The notes: a model not told the origin generated them from the sequence alone. A DNA stretch of 16,521 nucleotides from DASVXQ01 sp046727955 (GCA_046727955.1 JBKPDO010000105.1:1-16521), one strand, 5' to 3'; counted from the first letter of the stretch, positions 6,214 through 12,854 are shown. Translations and numbers: made by a program.

Positions 6214-6884
6214 CAGCGCTGCTCGCCTTCGGTGTCGGTGGGGTCGGCATGACCGGGCGGGTTCCTCGCGCAGGTCAGCGCGCGCAGCGCCCGGGTGCGC
6301 GCGCCGCGGCGCCCGTCCAGCCGCGCGCAGCAGCCGGTGAGCACCCGACCACGTCCCCCACCAGGTCGTCGCTGGCCTCCCCAGGATCGACCGTCACCAG
6401 CCGCCTGGCCTGCGCCGACAGCGCCGCCTCCAGGTGCTCCACGCCCAGGCGGGCCAGCCGGTCCCGATGCTTCACCACGACCATGGTCGCCGCCGGGTCG
6501 GCGAGCAGCCGCCGCAGCCTCGGCCGCCGGCCGGTCAGCCCGGCGCCCACCTCGGTGACCACCCCGGCCACCCCACTGCCCTGCCCGGCCGCCCACCCCG
6601 ACAGCCGGGCGACCTGCCGATCCAGCTCGGCGCGCTGGTCGTGGGCGCAGACCCGCGCGTACAGCACCGCGTTGCGCTGCGGCACCCCGCCGGTGCCGGG
6701 CACCTCGACCAGGATCGTGCCCGACGGCAGGCGCCGCGTCGGGAGCGGCACCCTGCCCTGGCGGAACCAGCGGTAGGCGGTCTGCGGGTGCATGCCGTTG
6801 GCGCGCCCACGCGGCGAGCTTCATGCCGGCGAGACTAACACACACGTTCGATCACAACTGCCCACATCACAACGAGCAGCTCGA
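4747..6884 (-). mobile_element. IS607-family insertion element, degenerate
   Basis: A roughly 2.1-kb element with the IS607 gene order, serine recombinase tnpA followed by tnpB, with the tnpB start overlapping the tnpA stop (TGATG at 6211-6215). Its limits are inferred from where the DUF427 gene stops (about 4746) and resumes (about 6885); no terminal inverted repeats are expected for IS607. About 30 codons of DUF427 are missing between the flanks, so insertion was accompanied or followed by a deletion. Both genes carry disabling lesions, so the element is probably immobile unless helped in trans. The guide-RNA (reRNA/omegaRNA) region normally at the tnpB 3' end would lie near 4747-4900, but I cannot define it. 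Confidence 0.8.
6213..6824 (-). pseudogene. tnpA: IS607-type serine recombinase TnpA, two frameshifts and catalytic Ser to Cys
   Basis: Member of the small IS607 group of serine transposases with an N-terminal MerR-like helix-turn-helix. ATG 6824 gives MKLAAWAR, then a shift near 6797-6803 moves to the frame HPQTAYRWFRQGRVPLPTR (the HTH). The catalytic domain follows: AVLYARVCAHDQRAELDRQ, VTEVGAGLTGRRPRLRRLL, VVVKHRDRLARLGVEHLEAAL and VDPGEASDDLVGDVV. The family reads YARVS; here codon 6647-6649 is TGC (Cys) at the nucleophile position, while the active-site arginines (ARV, DRLAR) remain. A base missing near 6347 breaks the frame after DDLVGDVV; the correct C-terminus VLTGCCARLDGRRGARTRAL continues in the original frame to the TGA at 6213-6215. 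About 204 codons overall, normal for the family. Almost certainly inactive. Confidence 0.9.
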
Positions 6885-6983
6885 TACCCCAAGATCGAGC
6901 AGCTCGTCGCCTTCTTCAACGAGCACGTTGACCTGTACGTCGACGGCGAGCTCCAGCCGCGGCCGGAGACGCCCTGGTCATAG
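6885..6983 (+). pseudogene. DUF427 protein, 3' end, beyond the insertion
   Basis: The plus frame reads PKIEQLVAFFNEHVDLYVDG then ELQPRPETPWS and stops at 6981-6983. This is the characteristic last strand pair of a DUF427 domain (FFNE-x-VD-x-YVDGE). It completes domain 2, which stops at about 4746. Roughly 30 residues (from the CRYKG-type motif to CPKI) are missing between the halves. A perfect 11-bp repeat CGAGCAGCTCG (6873-6883 and 6896-6906) straddles the junction and might be a deletion scar. Confidence 0.85.
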
Positions 6984-6993
6984 TCCCGCTCAG

Positions 6994-7059
6994 GGAGAAG
7001 TCGGAAGGGACCCGCCGCGGGGACGGATCCACCCGCCGCGGGACCAGTGGAGAAGTCGG
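6994..7059. repeat. Short direct repeats in the 6984-7197 intergenic stretch
   Basis: GGAGAAGTCGG occurs at 6994-7004 and 7049-7059. Between them ACCCGCCGCGGG occurs at 7010-7021 and 7031-7042, with an internal CCGCGG palindrome. I see no gene in 6984-7197. Confidence 0.6.
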
Positions 7060-7171
7060 GCGGGCGCCGGGCGCCGCAGGGGGAGGCCGACCCGGCCGCC
7101 CGCCCGAGGGGGAGCTTTTGACCGCCGCCGCAACCGCGTGCGCGAGTCCGTCCGCGACCGCAAGTGCGCCC

Positions 7172-7188
7172 CAGGGCCCCGAGCCCTG
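7172..7188 (-). terminator. Hairpin after the small SOS operon
   Basis: CAGGGC and GCCCTG pair around a 5-base loop, 10 bases beyond the stop of the 80-residue gene. There is no U tract, as is common in high-GC actinobacteria. It also faces the 3' end of the DUF427 remnant. Confidence 0.4.
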
Positions 7189-7197
7189 AGCCCTGCG

Positions 7198-7440
7198 CTA
7201 CGCCCCGCTCCTGCGGGCCTGGCGCAGCAGGATCAGGCGGGAGGACCGGAAGATCCGGCGTCGACCGGTGACGACGTTGGTGACGTCCCACGCGGGATCG
7301 GCCTCCGGCTCCGGGCTGGCGACCGGACCGGTCACCTTCCAGACGCCACTCTCACCCGCCCGGGGCCGCCGGACCTTGACCTCGCTGCCCTTCCCGATCA
7401 GTTCCGACTCCGGGATGAGCTGCGCTTGCCTTTCTCCCAT
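7198..7440 (-). CDS. Small unrecognised protein, second gene of the SOS-box operon
   Basis: An 80-residue basic protein I do not recognise. A central segment, GKGSEVKVRRPRAGESGVWK followed by VTGPV, then AWDVTNVVTGRRRIFRSSRL, alternates in the way of a small beta-barrel (SH3/KOW-like), and the C-terminus is Arg-rich. Nucleic-acid or protein binding is conceivable but not shown. No signal peptide or membrane helix. ATG 7440 is preferred because GGAGAGGAG ends seven bases upstream. An in-frame ATG at 7482 overlaps the stop of the upstream gene (ATGA) and would add 14 residues; it lacks a ribosome binding site of its own but would allow coupled translation. Tight spacing after the 78-residue gene on the same strand indicates one transcript. 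Confidence 0.72.
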   Translation of the reverse strand: MGERQAQLIPESELIGKGSEVKVRRPRAGESGVWKVTGPVASPEPEADPAWDVTNVVTGRRRIFRSSRLILLRQARRSGA

Positions 7441-7478
7441 GCTCGTGCTCCTCTCCCCTGCCTGGTTCGCCGGCCGCG

Positions 7479-7715
7479 TCATGGCGCGCGCAGCGTACCT
7501 GTCTCACCGATCAGCAGCACCACGGCGCCGGGCTCGCCCCCCAACCAGGAAGCGCTGATGGTCGTCACCGTCACCTCTCGGTAGGTCTCCGTTTCGTCCC
7601 GGTAGCCGAGTCCGACCTCGACCGGCAGCTCGGCCGGGAACTCTTCGAGAGCCCGGATGAGCTGACCCACGCTCGTGGTCGTGGCTCGGTGCACCGCTTC
7701 GGCTGGCATGGTCAT
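7479..7715 (-). CDS. Small unrecognised protein, first gene of the SOS-box operon
   Basis: A 78-residue soluble, acidic protein. It contains TTSVGQLIRALEEFPAELPV followed by EVGLGYRD. The pattern 'VGQLI-x-AL-x-x-FP-x-(D/E)LPV' recalls small proteins of phages, plasmids and accessory regions whose function is unknown; I make no closer assignment. The second half has alternating hydrophobic positions (EVTVTTISASWLGG, AVVLLIGE), suggesting a beta sheet. Start ATG 7715, with GGTGGGA about nine bases upstream; a second ATG two codons later is possible. Its promoter lies at 7767-7795 with a LexA box at 7752-7767, so expression should be induced by DNA damage. The stop overlaps a possible start of the next gene. 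Confidence 0.75.
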   Translation of the reverse strand: MTMPAEAVHRATTTSVGQLIRALEEFPAELPVEVGLGYRDETETYREVTVTTISASWLGGEPGAVVLLIGETGTLRAP

Positions 7716-7751
7716 CGCTTATCCCACCGCTCGCCGTCCCCTGCATCGGAA

Positions 7752-7767
7752 TCGAACGTCTGTTCGA
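7752..7767. promoter_or_regulatory. LexA (SOS) box, perfect palindrome
   Basis: TCGAACGTCTGTTCGA fits the actinobacterial LexA consensus TCGAAC-N4-GTTCGA with both half-sites perfect. It lies immediately downstream of, and touches, the -10 of the minus-strand promoter, where bound LexA would block transcription of the two small genes. Confidence 0.88.
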
Positions 7768-7795
7768 TCCTACGCCACATCCCCAGCGGTGTCGA
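7767..7795 (-). promoter_or_regulatory. Promoter of the small SOS operon
   Basis: On the minus strand TCGACA (7795-7790) and TAGGAT (7772-7767) are separated by 17 bp, a good vegetative-type promoter. The expected transcription start falls inside the LexA box, leaving a leader of about 45 nt before ATG 7715. Confidence 0.7.
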
Positions 7796-7837
7796 GTCCG
7801 CAGGATACCCACCCGCCGCACGGTCGTGGACCCGTGC

Positions 7838-9295
7838 TCAGCGCTGGCGCACGCCGAAGCGGGCGAGGATGCGGGCGGCATCGGGGACGATCGTGCTGGC
7901 GGCCGCGATCAGGTCCGCCGGGCGGGCGATGCGGTAGGCCTCGCGAGCGACGTAGACGCGCAGGACGCAGTCGGCGACGCTTGGCCCGCCAAGCGCCAGC
8001 AGGGCCTTGGCGCCCTGAGCGTAGACGCCCGAGAAGTACAGCGGCTGCTGGGTGTCCCAGAAGGTCATCGGCTCCCCCAGCCGCCCGCGCACCCGCTCCG
8101 GGAGCGTGAGGCGCTGGTAGCGGTCGGTGAGGCGGTCCACCCGCGCCTCAGCGTAGGTCGCCATCCCCTCGTCCAGCCACGGGTCGCGCGCCTGGTCGTT
8201 GCCGACCAGCGAGTAGAACCACATATGACCGACCTCGTGCGGAGTGACGCCCCGGACCGTGCCGGGACCCTGCATGATGTGGGTCGGATACTCGATGCCG
8301 CCAGGCAGATCCGGAGTGACCGCCAGCGTCAGGCTCGGCCACGGATAGGGCGAGAAGCGCCGGCTGTAATCCTCCAGCGAGTGGATCGTGGTGGAGAGGT
8401 AGTCCCCGGGTCGCTCCTCCGGCATCGATGTGTCCACGCCGACGGTCACCCGCACCGGGTTCGGCGCGCGCGCCACGCCGCTGGCCGTCCGGAAATGCCC
8501 GGCCGACAGCGCGAAGTCGCGCACGGCGCCGGCGACCCAGCGCCCGCCGCCGCGCTCGACGCCGCTGGCGAGCACGTCCAGCCCCGGTGGCGCGGTCACG
8601 ATCACGTCGAAATCCGCGATCGGCGAGGTGGATGCCTCGGCCAGCCCAGAGGTGGGCGGCTCCGTGGCCCAGCCGACGCCAGGCTCCCAGGAGAGCAACG
8701 GGAAGAACGAGCCGAGCCGCAGCGTCCCGGCCAGGGTGCCGAGCCGCTCGCCGAGCAGCCTGGGCATGGTGAGACGCCACGGCACGTGCACCTCGACCGC
8801 CTGACCGGCTGCCAGCATGCCGCCGGGCCGCACCTCGAGGATGGTCGGCTCGGAGTTGGTGCTGGGCAGGCGCCGCCCGCCGGCGTCGACCGGGCCGGCC
8901 TGCAGGCGGGCGCCGACCCTGGACAGGTAGGGGCTGTTGGGCCACAGACGGAAGACCAGCCGGTCGGTAGCGACGTCGGGCGTGAAGCGCACGCGCAGGT
9001 CGCCGGTGACCAGCTTCTGCTCTGGCTGGAGCGTCACCCGCATGCGGTACTGGGGCCGGTTGGCGGGCGGGGCGGGCAGTTGGGGAAGCGGGCAGCGCCC
9101 GGCGTCCCGCCCCGCGCTCGTGCTCCTCGGTGCCGCCGCGCTGTCGCTTCCACCGCCAGCGGCGGACCCGGGGCCTGCGGTCCCATGCCCGTTGTCAGCA
9201 GCCCCGCTGCGGTCGCAGCCGGTCGTGGCGAGCGCCAGTGCCAGAACCAGCGCCGGCCCACCGGTCCGCCATCCCATTCTCCCGATCCTGACCAC
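7838..9295 (-). CDS. M1-family (gluzincin) zinc metallopeptidase, lipoprotein
   Basis: A 485-residue membrane-anchored extracytoplasmic peptidase of the aminopeptidase N type. The GTG at 9295 was chosen because GGAGG sits seven bases upstream and it gives a normal signal peptide (basic start, ALVLALALATTGC with lipidated Cys27); ATG 9277 is the alternative. A low-complexity Gly/Ser/Ala linker (28-65) leads to an N-terminal beta domain. GGIEYPT (about 332) corresponds to the family's GxMEN exopeptidase loop, with Ile for Met and Tyr for Asn. The zinc site HEVGH (H353, E354, H357) plus the downstream Glu in PWLDEGMATYAE (E376) is complete. It is shorter than full M1 enzymes because the large C-terminal helical domain is reduced. 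It is divergent from an S9 peptidase, suggesting linked peptide-degrading roles, which is inference. Confidence 0.9.
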   Translation of the reverse strand: MVRIGRMGWRTGGPALVLALALATTGCDRSGAADNGHGTAGPGSAAGGGSDSAAAPRSTSAGRDAGRCPLPQLPAPPANRPQYRMRVTLQPEQKLVTGDLRVRFTPDVATDRLVFRLWPNSPYLSRVGARLQAGPVDAGGRRLPSTNSEPTILEVRPGGMLAAGQAVEVHVPWRLTMPRLLGERLGTLAGTLRLGSFFPLLSWEPGVGWATEPPTSGLAEASTSPIADFDVIVTAPPGLDVLASGVERGGGRWVAGAVRDFALSAGHFRTASGVARAPNPVRVTVGVDTSMPEERPGDYLSTTIHSLEDYSRRFSPYPWPSLTLAVTPDLPGGIEYPTHIMQGPGTVRGVTPHEVGHMWFYSLVGNDQARDPWLDEGMATYAEARVDRLTDRYQRLTLPERVRGRLGEPMTFWDTQQPLYFSGVYAQGAKALLALGGPSVADCVLRVYVAREAYRIARPADLIAAASTIVPDAARILARFGVRQR

Positions 9296-9351
9296 GGACC
9301 AGCCTCCCACCCGGCAGCGATCTCGCTCTACGGCATCTTCGCATCGGAGCA

Positions 9352-9450
9352 CCGCGACGGAGCGGACCTACCGTGCGAGGAGGGCGCCCCCGGCACCGCG
9401 ACGGAGCGGATAGCCGCGCGGCGAAGGACCTCGGGCCCGCGACGGAGCGG
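9352..9450. repeat. Three perfect 14-bp direct repeats
   Basis: CCGCGACGGAGCGG occurs at 9352-9365, 9396-9409 and 9437-9450. Start-to-start spacings are 44 and 41 bp, about four helical turns, in the intergenic region between the divergent peptidase genes. They could be binding sites for one regulator, or remains of a duplicated segment, since 9351-9366 and 9395-9410 match over 16 bp. Confidence 0.85.
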
Positions 9451-9453
9451 CGG

Positions 9454-9525
9454 GAGCCTCGACTCGAGCCTCGACTCGAGCCTCGACTCGAGCCTCGACT
9501 CGAGCCTCGACTGGAGCCTCGACCG
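9454..9525. repeat. Tandem array, 12-bp unit, 6 copies
   Basis: GAGCCTCGACTC repeats at 9454, 9466, 9478 and 9490 without change, then with one change at 9502 (ends CTG) and two at 9514 (ends CCG). Each junction forms CTCGAG. The array ends at the base before the candidate -35 of the S9 peptidase promoter. In the open plus frame it would encode EPRL repeats, but I consider it non-coding. Confidence 0.92.
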
Positions 9526-9562
9526 TTGCGCATGGCCGTCGCCGCCTTTTATGGTCAGGCTA
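9526..9562 (+). promoter_or_regulatory. Candidate promoter giving a leaderless S9 peptidase mRNA
   Basis: TTGCGC (9526-9531), an 18-bp spacer and TATGGT (9550-9555) put the transcription start at about 9562, the A of the ATG. There is no usable ribosome binding site before that ATG, which agrees with leaderless translation. Confidence 0.55.
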
Positions 9563-11628
9563 TGAGCGACGATGCGCATCCAGCGCCAACCCCTGCGCCA
9601 CCATTCGACCTCGACCACTTCCTCGGGCTGCCACGCGTGTCCGGGCTCGCCCTCTCCCCAGACGGGCGTCGGCTGGTCACCACGGTCGCTGCGGTGGCGC
9701 CAGACGGCAAGCGGTTCGTGACCTCCCTTTGGGAGCTCGACCCTGGTGGGCAGCGCCAGCCGCGCCGCCTCACTCGCTCCGCGCCGGGCGAGTCCGGCGC
9801 CACCTTCCTGCCCGACGGGTCACTGCTGTTCACCTCGACCCGCAAGGACCCCGAGGCGAACAGCCAAGAGGAGGGCGACGGCGAAGAAGTCCGCGCGCTC
9901 TGGCTGCTGCCCGCCGGAGGGGGCGAGGCACGGGCGGTGGCCTCGGCCCCAGGCGGCATCGGCACGATGAAGACCGCCCGCGACGTCGGCACGGTGGCCT
10001 GGGTGGCGAGCCTCTTCCCCGGAACCGAGACGCTCGACGAGGACCGCGAGCAGGGCAAGGCCCGCTCGGACGCCGGCGTCGCCGCCCAGCTGTTCGACAT
10101 CTTCCCGTTCCGCTTCTGGGACCACTACCTCGGCCCCCGCGAGCCGCGCCTGCTCACCGCCCCGGCGCCAGCGGCCGACCAGGGCCGCCTCGAGCCAGAG
10201 AGGGCGCTGACCCCGGCGCCTGGACGGGCGCTGGACGAGGCCAGCTTCTCGCTCGTCCCGGACGGCTCCACCGTGGTCACGACCTGGCAAGTGAGTGACC
10301 CAGTGACCAATCCTCGAACGCAGCTGGTGGCCGTCGACGTGGCCACCGGTGAGCGCCGCGTGCTGTTCGACGACCCGGGGTCGTCCGTGGACCAGGTGGC
10401 CTGCGCTCCCGACGGGCGCTCGGTGGTGTGCCAGCGCATCTGGCACGGCAATCCGCGCCAGGCCCCCAACATCACCCTCTGGCTGGTCGACCTGGCCAGC
10501 GGCGAGGGGCGCGACCTGCTGCCCGGCTTCGATCTCTGGCCGCAGGACCCGGTCTGGACGCCCGACTCCGGCGCGGTCCTGTTCGTCGCCGACCAGGACG
10601 GCCGCACCCCCGCCTTCCGCGTCGAGGCCGCCGGGGAGGCCACCGGCCGGGTGACCCGCCTCTGTGCCGAGGGGACCTTCTCCGACCTCTGCCCCGCTCC
10701 GGACGGACGCCGGCTGTACGCGCTGCGCGCCGACGTCTCCGCCCCGCCCGGAGCCGTCGCCCTCGACGCCACTGCCGCCGACCAGCAGGCAGAGCCGCTG
10801 CCGAGCCCCGGCCTGCCGCTCGCCACGCCCGGGCGGGTCACCGAGGTGCGCACCGAGGCCCCCGACGGCGTGCCGCTACGCGCCTGGCTGGTGCTGCCGC
10901 CGGAGGCATCGGCGAGCGCGCCCGCGCCGCTGGCGGTGTTCATCCACGGCGGCCCGCTCGCGTCCTGGTCGGGTTGGCACTGGCGCTGGAACCCGCACCT
11001 GCTGGCGGCGCGCGGCTACGCGGTGCTGCTGCCCGATCCGGCCCTGTCGACCGGCTACGGTCAGGCCTTCGTCAGCCGCGGTCACGGCCGCTGGGGCGGC
11101 GAGCCGTTCACCGACCTGATGGCCCTGATCGACGCCACCGTCGCGCGCCCGGACGTCGACGAGGCCCGCACCGCCGCAATGGGCGGCTCGTTCGGTGGCT
11201 ACATGGCGAACTGGATGGCCGGCCACACCGAGCGCTTCCGCTGCATCGTCACGCACGCGAGCCTGTGGTCGCTGGAGCAGTTCCACGGCACCACCGACGA
11301 GCCCATGTGGTGGGAGCGACAGTTCGGCTCACCAGAGGACAAGCCCGCCCGCTACCGCGCGAGCTCCCCCGACGGCCACGCCAGCGCCATCCGCACGCCG
11401 ATGCTGGTGATCCACGGCGAGCGGGACTACCGCGTGCCGATCGGCGAGGCCCTGCGCCTGTGGACCGATCTCAAGCGACGTGGGGTGGAGGCGAAGTTCC
11501 TCTACTTCCCGGACGAGAACCACTGGATCCTTCGGCCACCGCACGTCCGCGTCTGGTACGAGACCGTGCTCGCCTTCCTCGACCAGCACGTCCTCGGCAA
11601 GGACTGGGTGCGCCCGAGGCTCCTGTAG
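9562..11628 (+). CDS. S9-family prolyl oligopeptidase / acylaminoacyl-peptidase-like serine peptidase
   Basis: A 688-residue cytoplasmic serine peptidase that would cleave short peptides or release blocked N-terminal residues. The N-terminal half is a beta-propeller with repeated 'SPDGRR / LPDGS / APDGR / TPDSG' blade ends. The C-terminal alpha/beta-hydrolase domain starts near VFIHGGPLASWSGWHW (oxyanion region) and carries the nucleophile elbow GGSFGGYM (S543), the acid in HGERDYRVP (D622) and the base in DENHWILRP (H654). All three catalytic residues are in the usual order. No signal peptide. ATG 9562 is preferred over in-frame ATGs at 9532 and upstream because the earlier ones would translate promoter and repeat sequence. 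The CDF transporter follows 12 bp after its stop and is probably co-transcribed. Confidence 0.93.
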   Translation: MSDDAHPAPTPAPPFDLDHFLGLPRVSGLALSPDGRRLVTTVAAVAPDGKRFVTSLWELDPGGQRQPRRLTRSAPGESGATFLPDGSLLFTSTRKDPEANSQEEGDGEEVRALWLLPAGGGEARAVASAPGGIGTMKTARDVGTVAWVASLFPGTETLDEDREQGKARSDAGVAAQLFDIFPFRFWDHYLGPREPRLLTAPAPAADQGRLEPERALTPAPGRALDEASFSLVPDGSTVVTTWQVSDPVTNPRTQLVAVDVATGERRVLFDDPGSSVDQVACAPDGRSVVCQRIWHGNPRQAPNITLWLVDLASGEGRDLLPGFDLWPQDPVWTPDSGAVLFVADQDGRTPAFRVEAAGEATGRVTRLCAEGTFSDLCPAPDGRRLYALRADVSAPPGAVALDATAADQQAEPLPSPGLPLATPGRVTEVRTEAPDGVPLRAWLVLPPEASASAPAPLAVFIHGGPLASWSGWHWRWNPHLLAARGYAVLLPDPALSTGYGQAFVSRGHGRWGGEPFTDLMALIDATVARPDVDEARTAAMGGSFGGYMANWMAGHTERFRCIVTHASLWSLEQFHGTTDEPMWWERQFGSPEDKPARYRASSPDGHASAIRTPMLVIHGERDYRVPIGEALRLWTDLKRRGVEAKFLYFPDENHWILRPPHVRVWYETVLAFLDQHVLGKDWVRPRLL

Positions 11629-11640
11629 GCGCGGGCGGCC

Positions 11641-12747
11641 ATGGCGCGGCAGGAAGGGACGGGCGCGGGCGGCGACGCCGACCGGCACGACCCTGACCAC
11701 AGCCACGCGCACGACCACGCCCGCAGGCGCCGTGGCGGCCTGCTGGGCTGGCTCAGAGAGCTGGCCGTGCCGCACCGCCACGGCGGCACCATCATGGTGG
11801 ACAGCGCCATGGAGAGCGACTGGCGCCGGGGCTTGCGCGCCCTGCTGGTGTCGCTCGCCGGGCTCGGCGCCACCGCCGCGCTCCAGGCGGTCGTAGCGGC
11901 CGTCTCGGGCTCGGTCGCGCTACTGGGCGACACCCTCCACAACGCCGCCGACGCCCTCACCGCGGTGCCGCTGGCGGTCGCCTTCGTGGTCGGCCGGCGG
12001 CCGGCGACACGCAGCTACACCTACGGCTACGGCCGGGCCGAGGACCTCGCCGGTGTGATCGTGGTGGCGGCCATCGCGGTCTCGGCCGCGGCCGCCTTGG
12101 TGATCGCGGTGCGGCGCCTCTCCAGCCCTGGCGGGGTCTCGCACCTCGGGGCGGTGTCGGCCGCCGCGGTCGTCGGCTTCCTCGGCAACGAGCTGGTGGC
12201 CCGCTACCGCATCCGCGTCGGGCGCGAGATCGGCTCGGCCGCGCTGGTCGCTGACGGGCTGCACGCCCGCGCCGACGGGCTGACCTCACTGGCGGTGCTG
12301 CTCGGGGCCGGTGGCGTGGCGCTCGGCCTGGACCTCGCCGACCCGGTCGTCGGGCTCGTCATCACCGTGGCGATCCTGGCGGTGCTCCGCGATGCCGGCC
12401 GCGAGATCTACCGGCGGCTCATGGACGCGGTCGACCCGGACCTGGTCGGCCGGGTCGAGGCAGTGCTGCGGGGCACGCCGGGCGTGCGCCAGGTCGGCCG
12501 GGTGCGGCTGCGCTGGATCGGCCACCATCTCCGGGCGGAGTGCGAGGTGGTGGTGGACGGCAACCTAACTGTGGCGCGCGGCCACGAGATCGTGGAAGAG
12601 GCCCAGCACCGCCTCCTGCACGAGCTGCCACGGCTGGCCGCCGCCTTGGTGCACGCGGACCCCGCCGCCCGCGCTGGCAGCGATCCCCATGGGCTCACGG
12701 CGCATCACGTCGATTCGCAGAGGCCGCGTCCCGAGCACAGTCCCTGA
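11641..12747 (+). CDS. Cation diffusion facilitator (CDF) family metal transporter
   Basis: A 368-residue inner-membrane proton/metal antiporter, most likely exporting Zn(II) or a similar divalent ion. The His/Asp-rich N-terminus (DRHDPDHSHAHDHARRR, plus HRH at 45-47) suits metal binding. About six membrane helices follow. The transport-site pairs are HNAAD (H100, D104) in helix 2 and HARAD (H208, D212) in helix 5, the HxxxD/HxxxD arrangement of zinc-type CDFs. GDTLHNAADALTAVPLAVA and YGYGRAEDLAG are family signatures. The C-terminal cytoplasmic domain (about 255-345, DPDLVGRVEAVLRGTPGVR and beta strands) is the usual dimer-forming fold. The ribosome binding site is weak (GGCGCGGGCGG upstream of ATG 11641), consistent with coupling to the S9 peptidase gene 12 bp upstream. 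Ends opposite a hairpin terminator. Confidence 0.93.
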   Translation: MARQEGTGAGGDADRHDPDHSHAHDHARRRRGGLLGWLRELAVPHRHGGTIMVDSAMESDWRRGLRALLVSLAGLGATAALQAVVAAVSGSVALLGDTLHNAADALTAVPLAVAFVVGRRPATRSYTYGYGRAEDLAGVIVVAAIAVSAAAALVIAVRRLSSPGGVSHLGAVSAAAVVGFLGNELVARYRIRVGREIGSAALVADGLHARADGLTSLAVLLGAGGVALGLDLADPVVGLVITVAILAVLRDAGREIYRRLMDAVDPDLVGRVEAVLRGTPGVRQVGRVRLRWIGHHLRAECEVVVDGNLTVARGHEIVEEAQHRLLHELPRLAAALVHADPAARAGSDPHGLTAHHVDSQRPRPEHSP

Positions 12748-12752
12748 TCCAT

Positions 12753-12776
12753 GTGGGGGGAGCTCGCTCCCCCCAC
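12753..12776. terminator. Strong hairpin between convergent genes
   Basis: GTGGGGGGAG and CTCCCCCCAC form a perfect 10-bp stem with a CTCG tetraloop, starting five bases after the CDF stop. There is no U tract, but stem strength and position support a factor-independent actinobacterial terminator acting at least for the plus-strand operon and possibly both ways. Confidence 0.75.
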
Positions 12777-12802
12777 GGCCCCCCAAGAGCGCCTGTGCCA
12801 TA

Positions 12803-12854
12803 GTCGCCGTAAGCGGACACGCACCCCTAGGTGCCGTGGTCGCCGTAAGCGGAC
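12803..12854. repeat. Two perfect 16-bp direct repeats downstream of the M23 gene
   Basis: GTCGCCGTAAGCGGAC occurs at 12803-12818 and 12839-12854, 36 bp apart, just past the 3' end of the minus-strand M23 gene. GTGCCGTGGT before the second copy partly pairs with GGGCACCACAGGCAC after it, so the region may form a second, weaker hairpin. Confidence 0.75.

Noticed and set aside
4858..6252. A 464-codon plus-strand frame
   Set aside because: It is the antisense of tnpB; the minus strand carries the RuvC and zinc-ribbon motifs.
6834..6851. A second LexA box upstream of tnpA
   Set aside because: One half-site (TCGAAC on the minus strand) is good, but the other is GTTAGT and the spacing is 6, not 4.
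9373..9561. N-terminal extension of the S9 peptidase with EPRL repeats
   Set aside because: It would translate the 12-bp DNA array and the promoter; no family member I know has such a segment, and a leaderless start at 9562 fits better.
7826..9565. A 579-codon plus-strand frame
   Set aside because: Antisense shadow of the M1 peptidase, whose signal peptide and HEVGH site are on the minus strand.
10428..11696. A 422-codon plus-strand frame overlapping the S9 gene
   Set aside because: Arg/Pro/Ala-rich shadow produced by GC bias; the catalytic triad is in the other frame.
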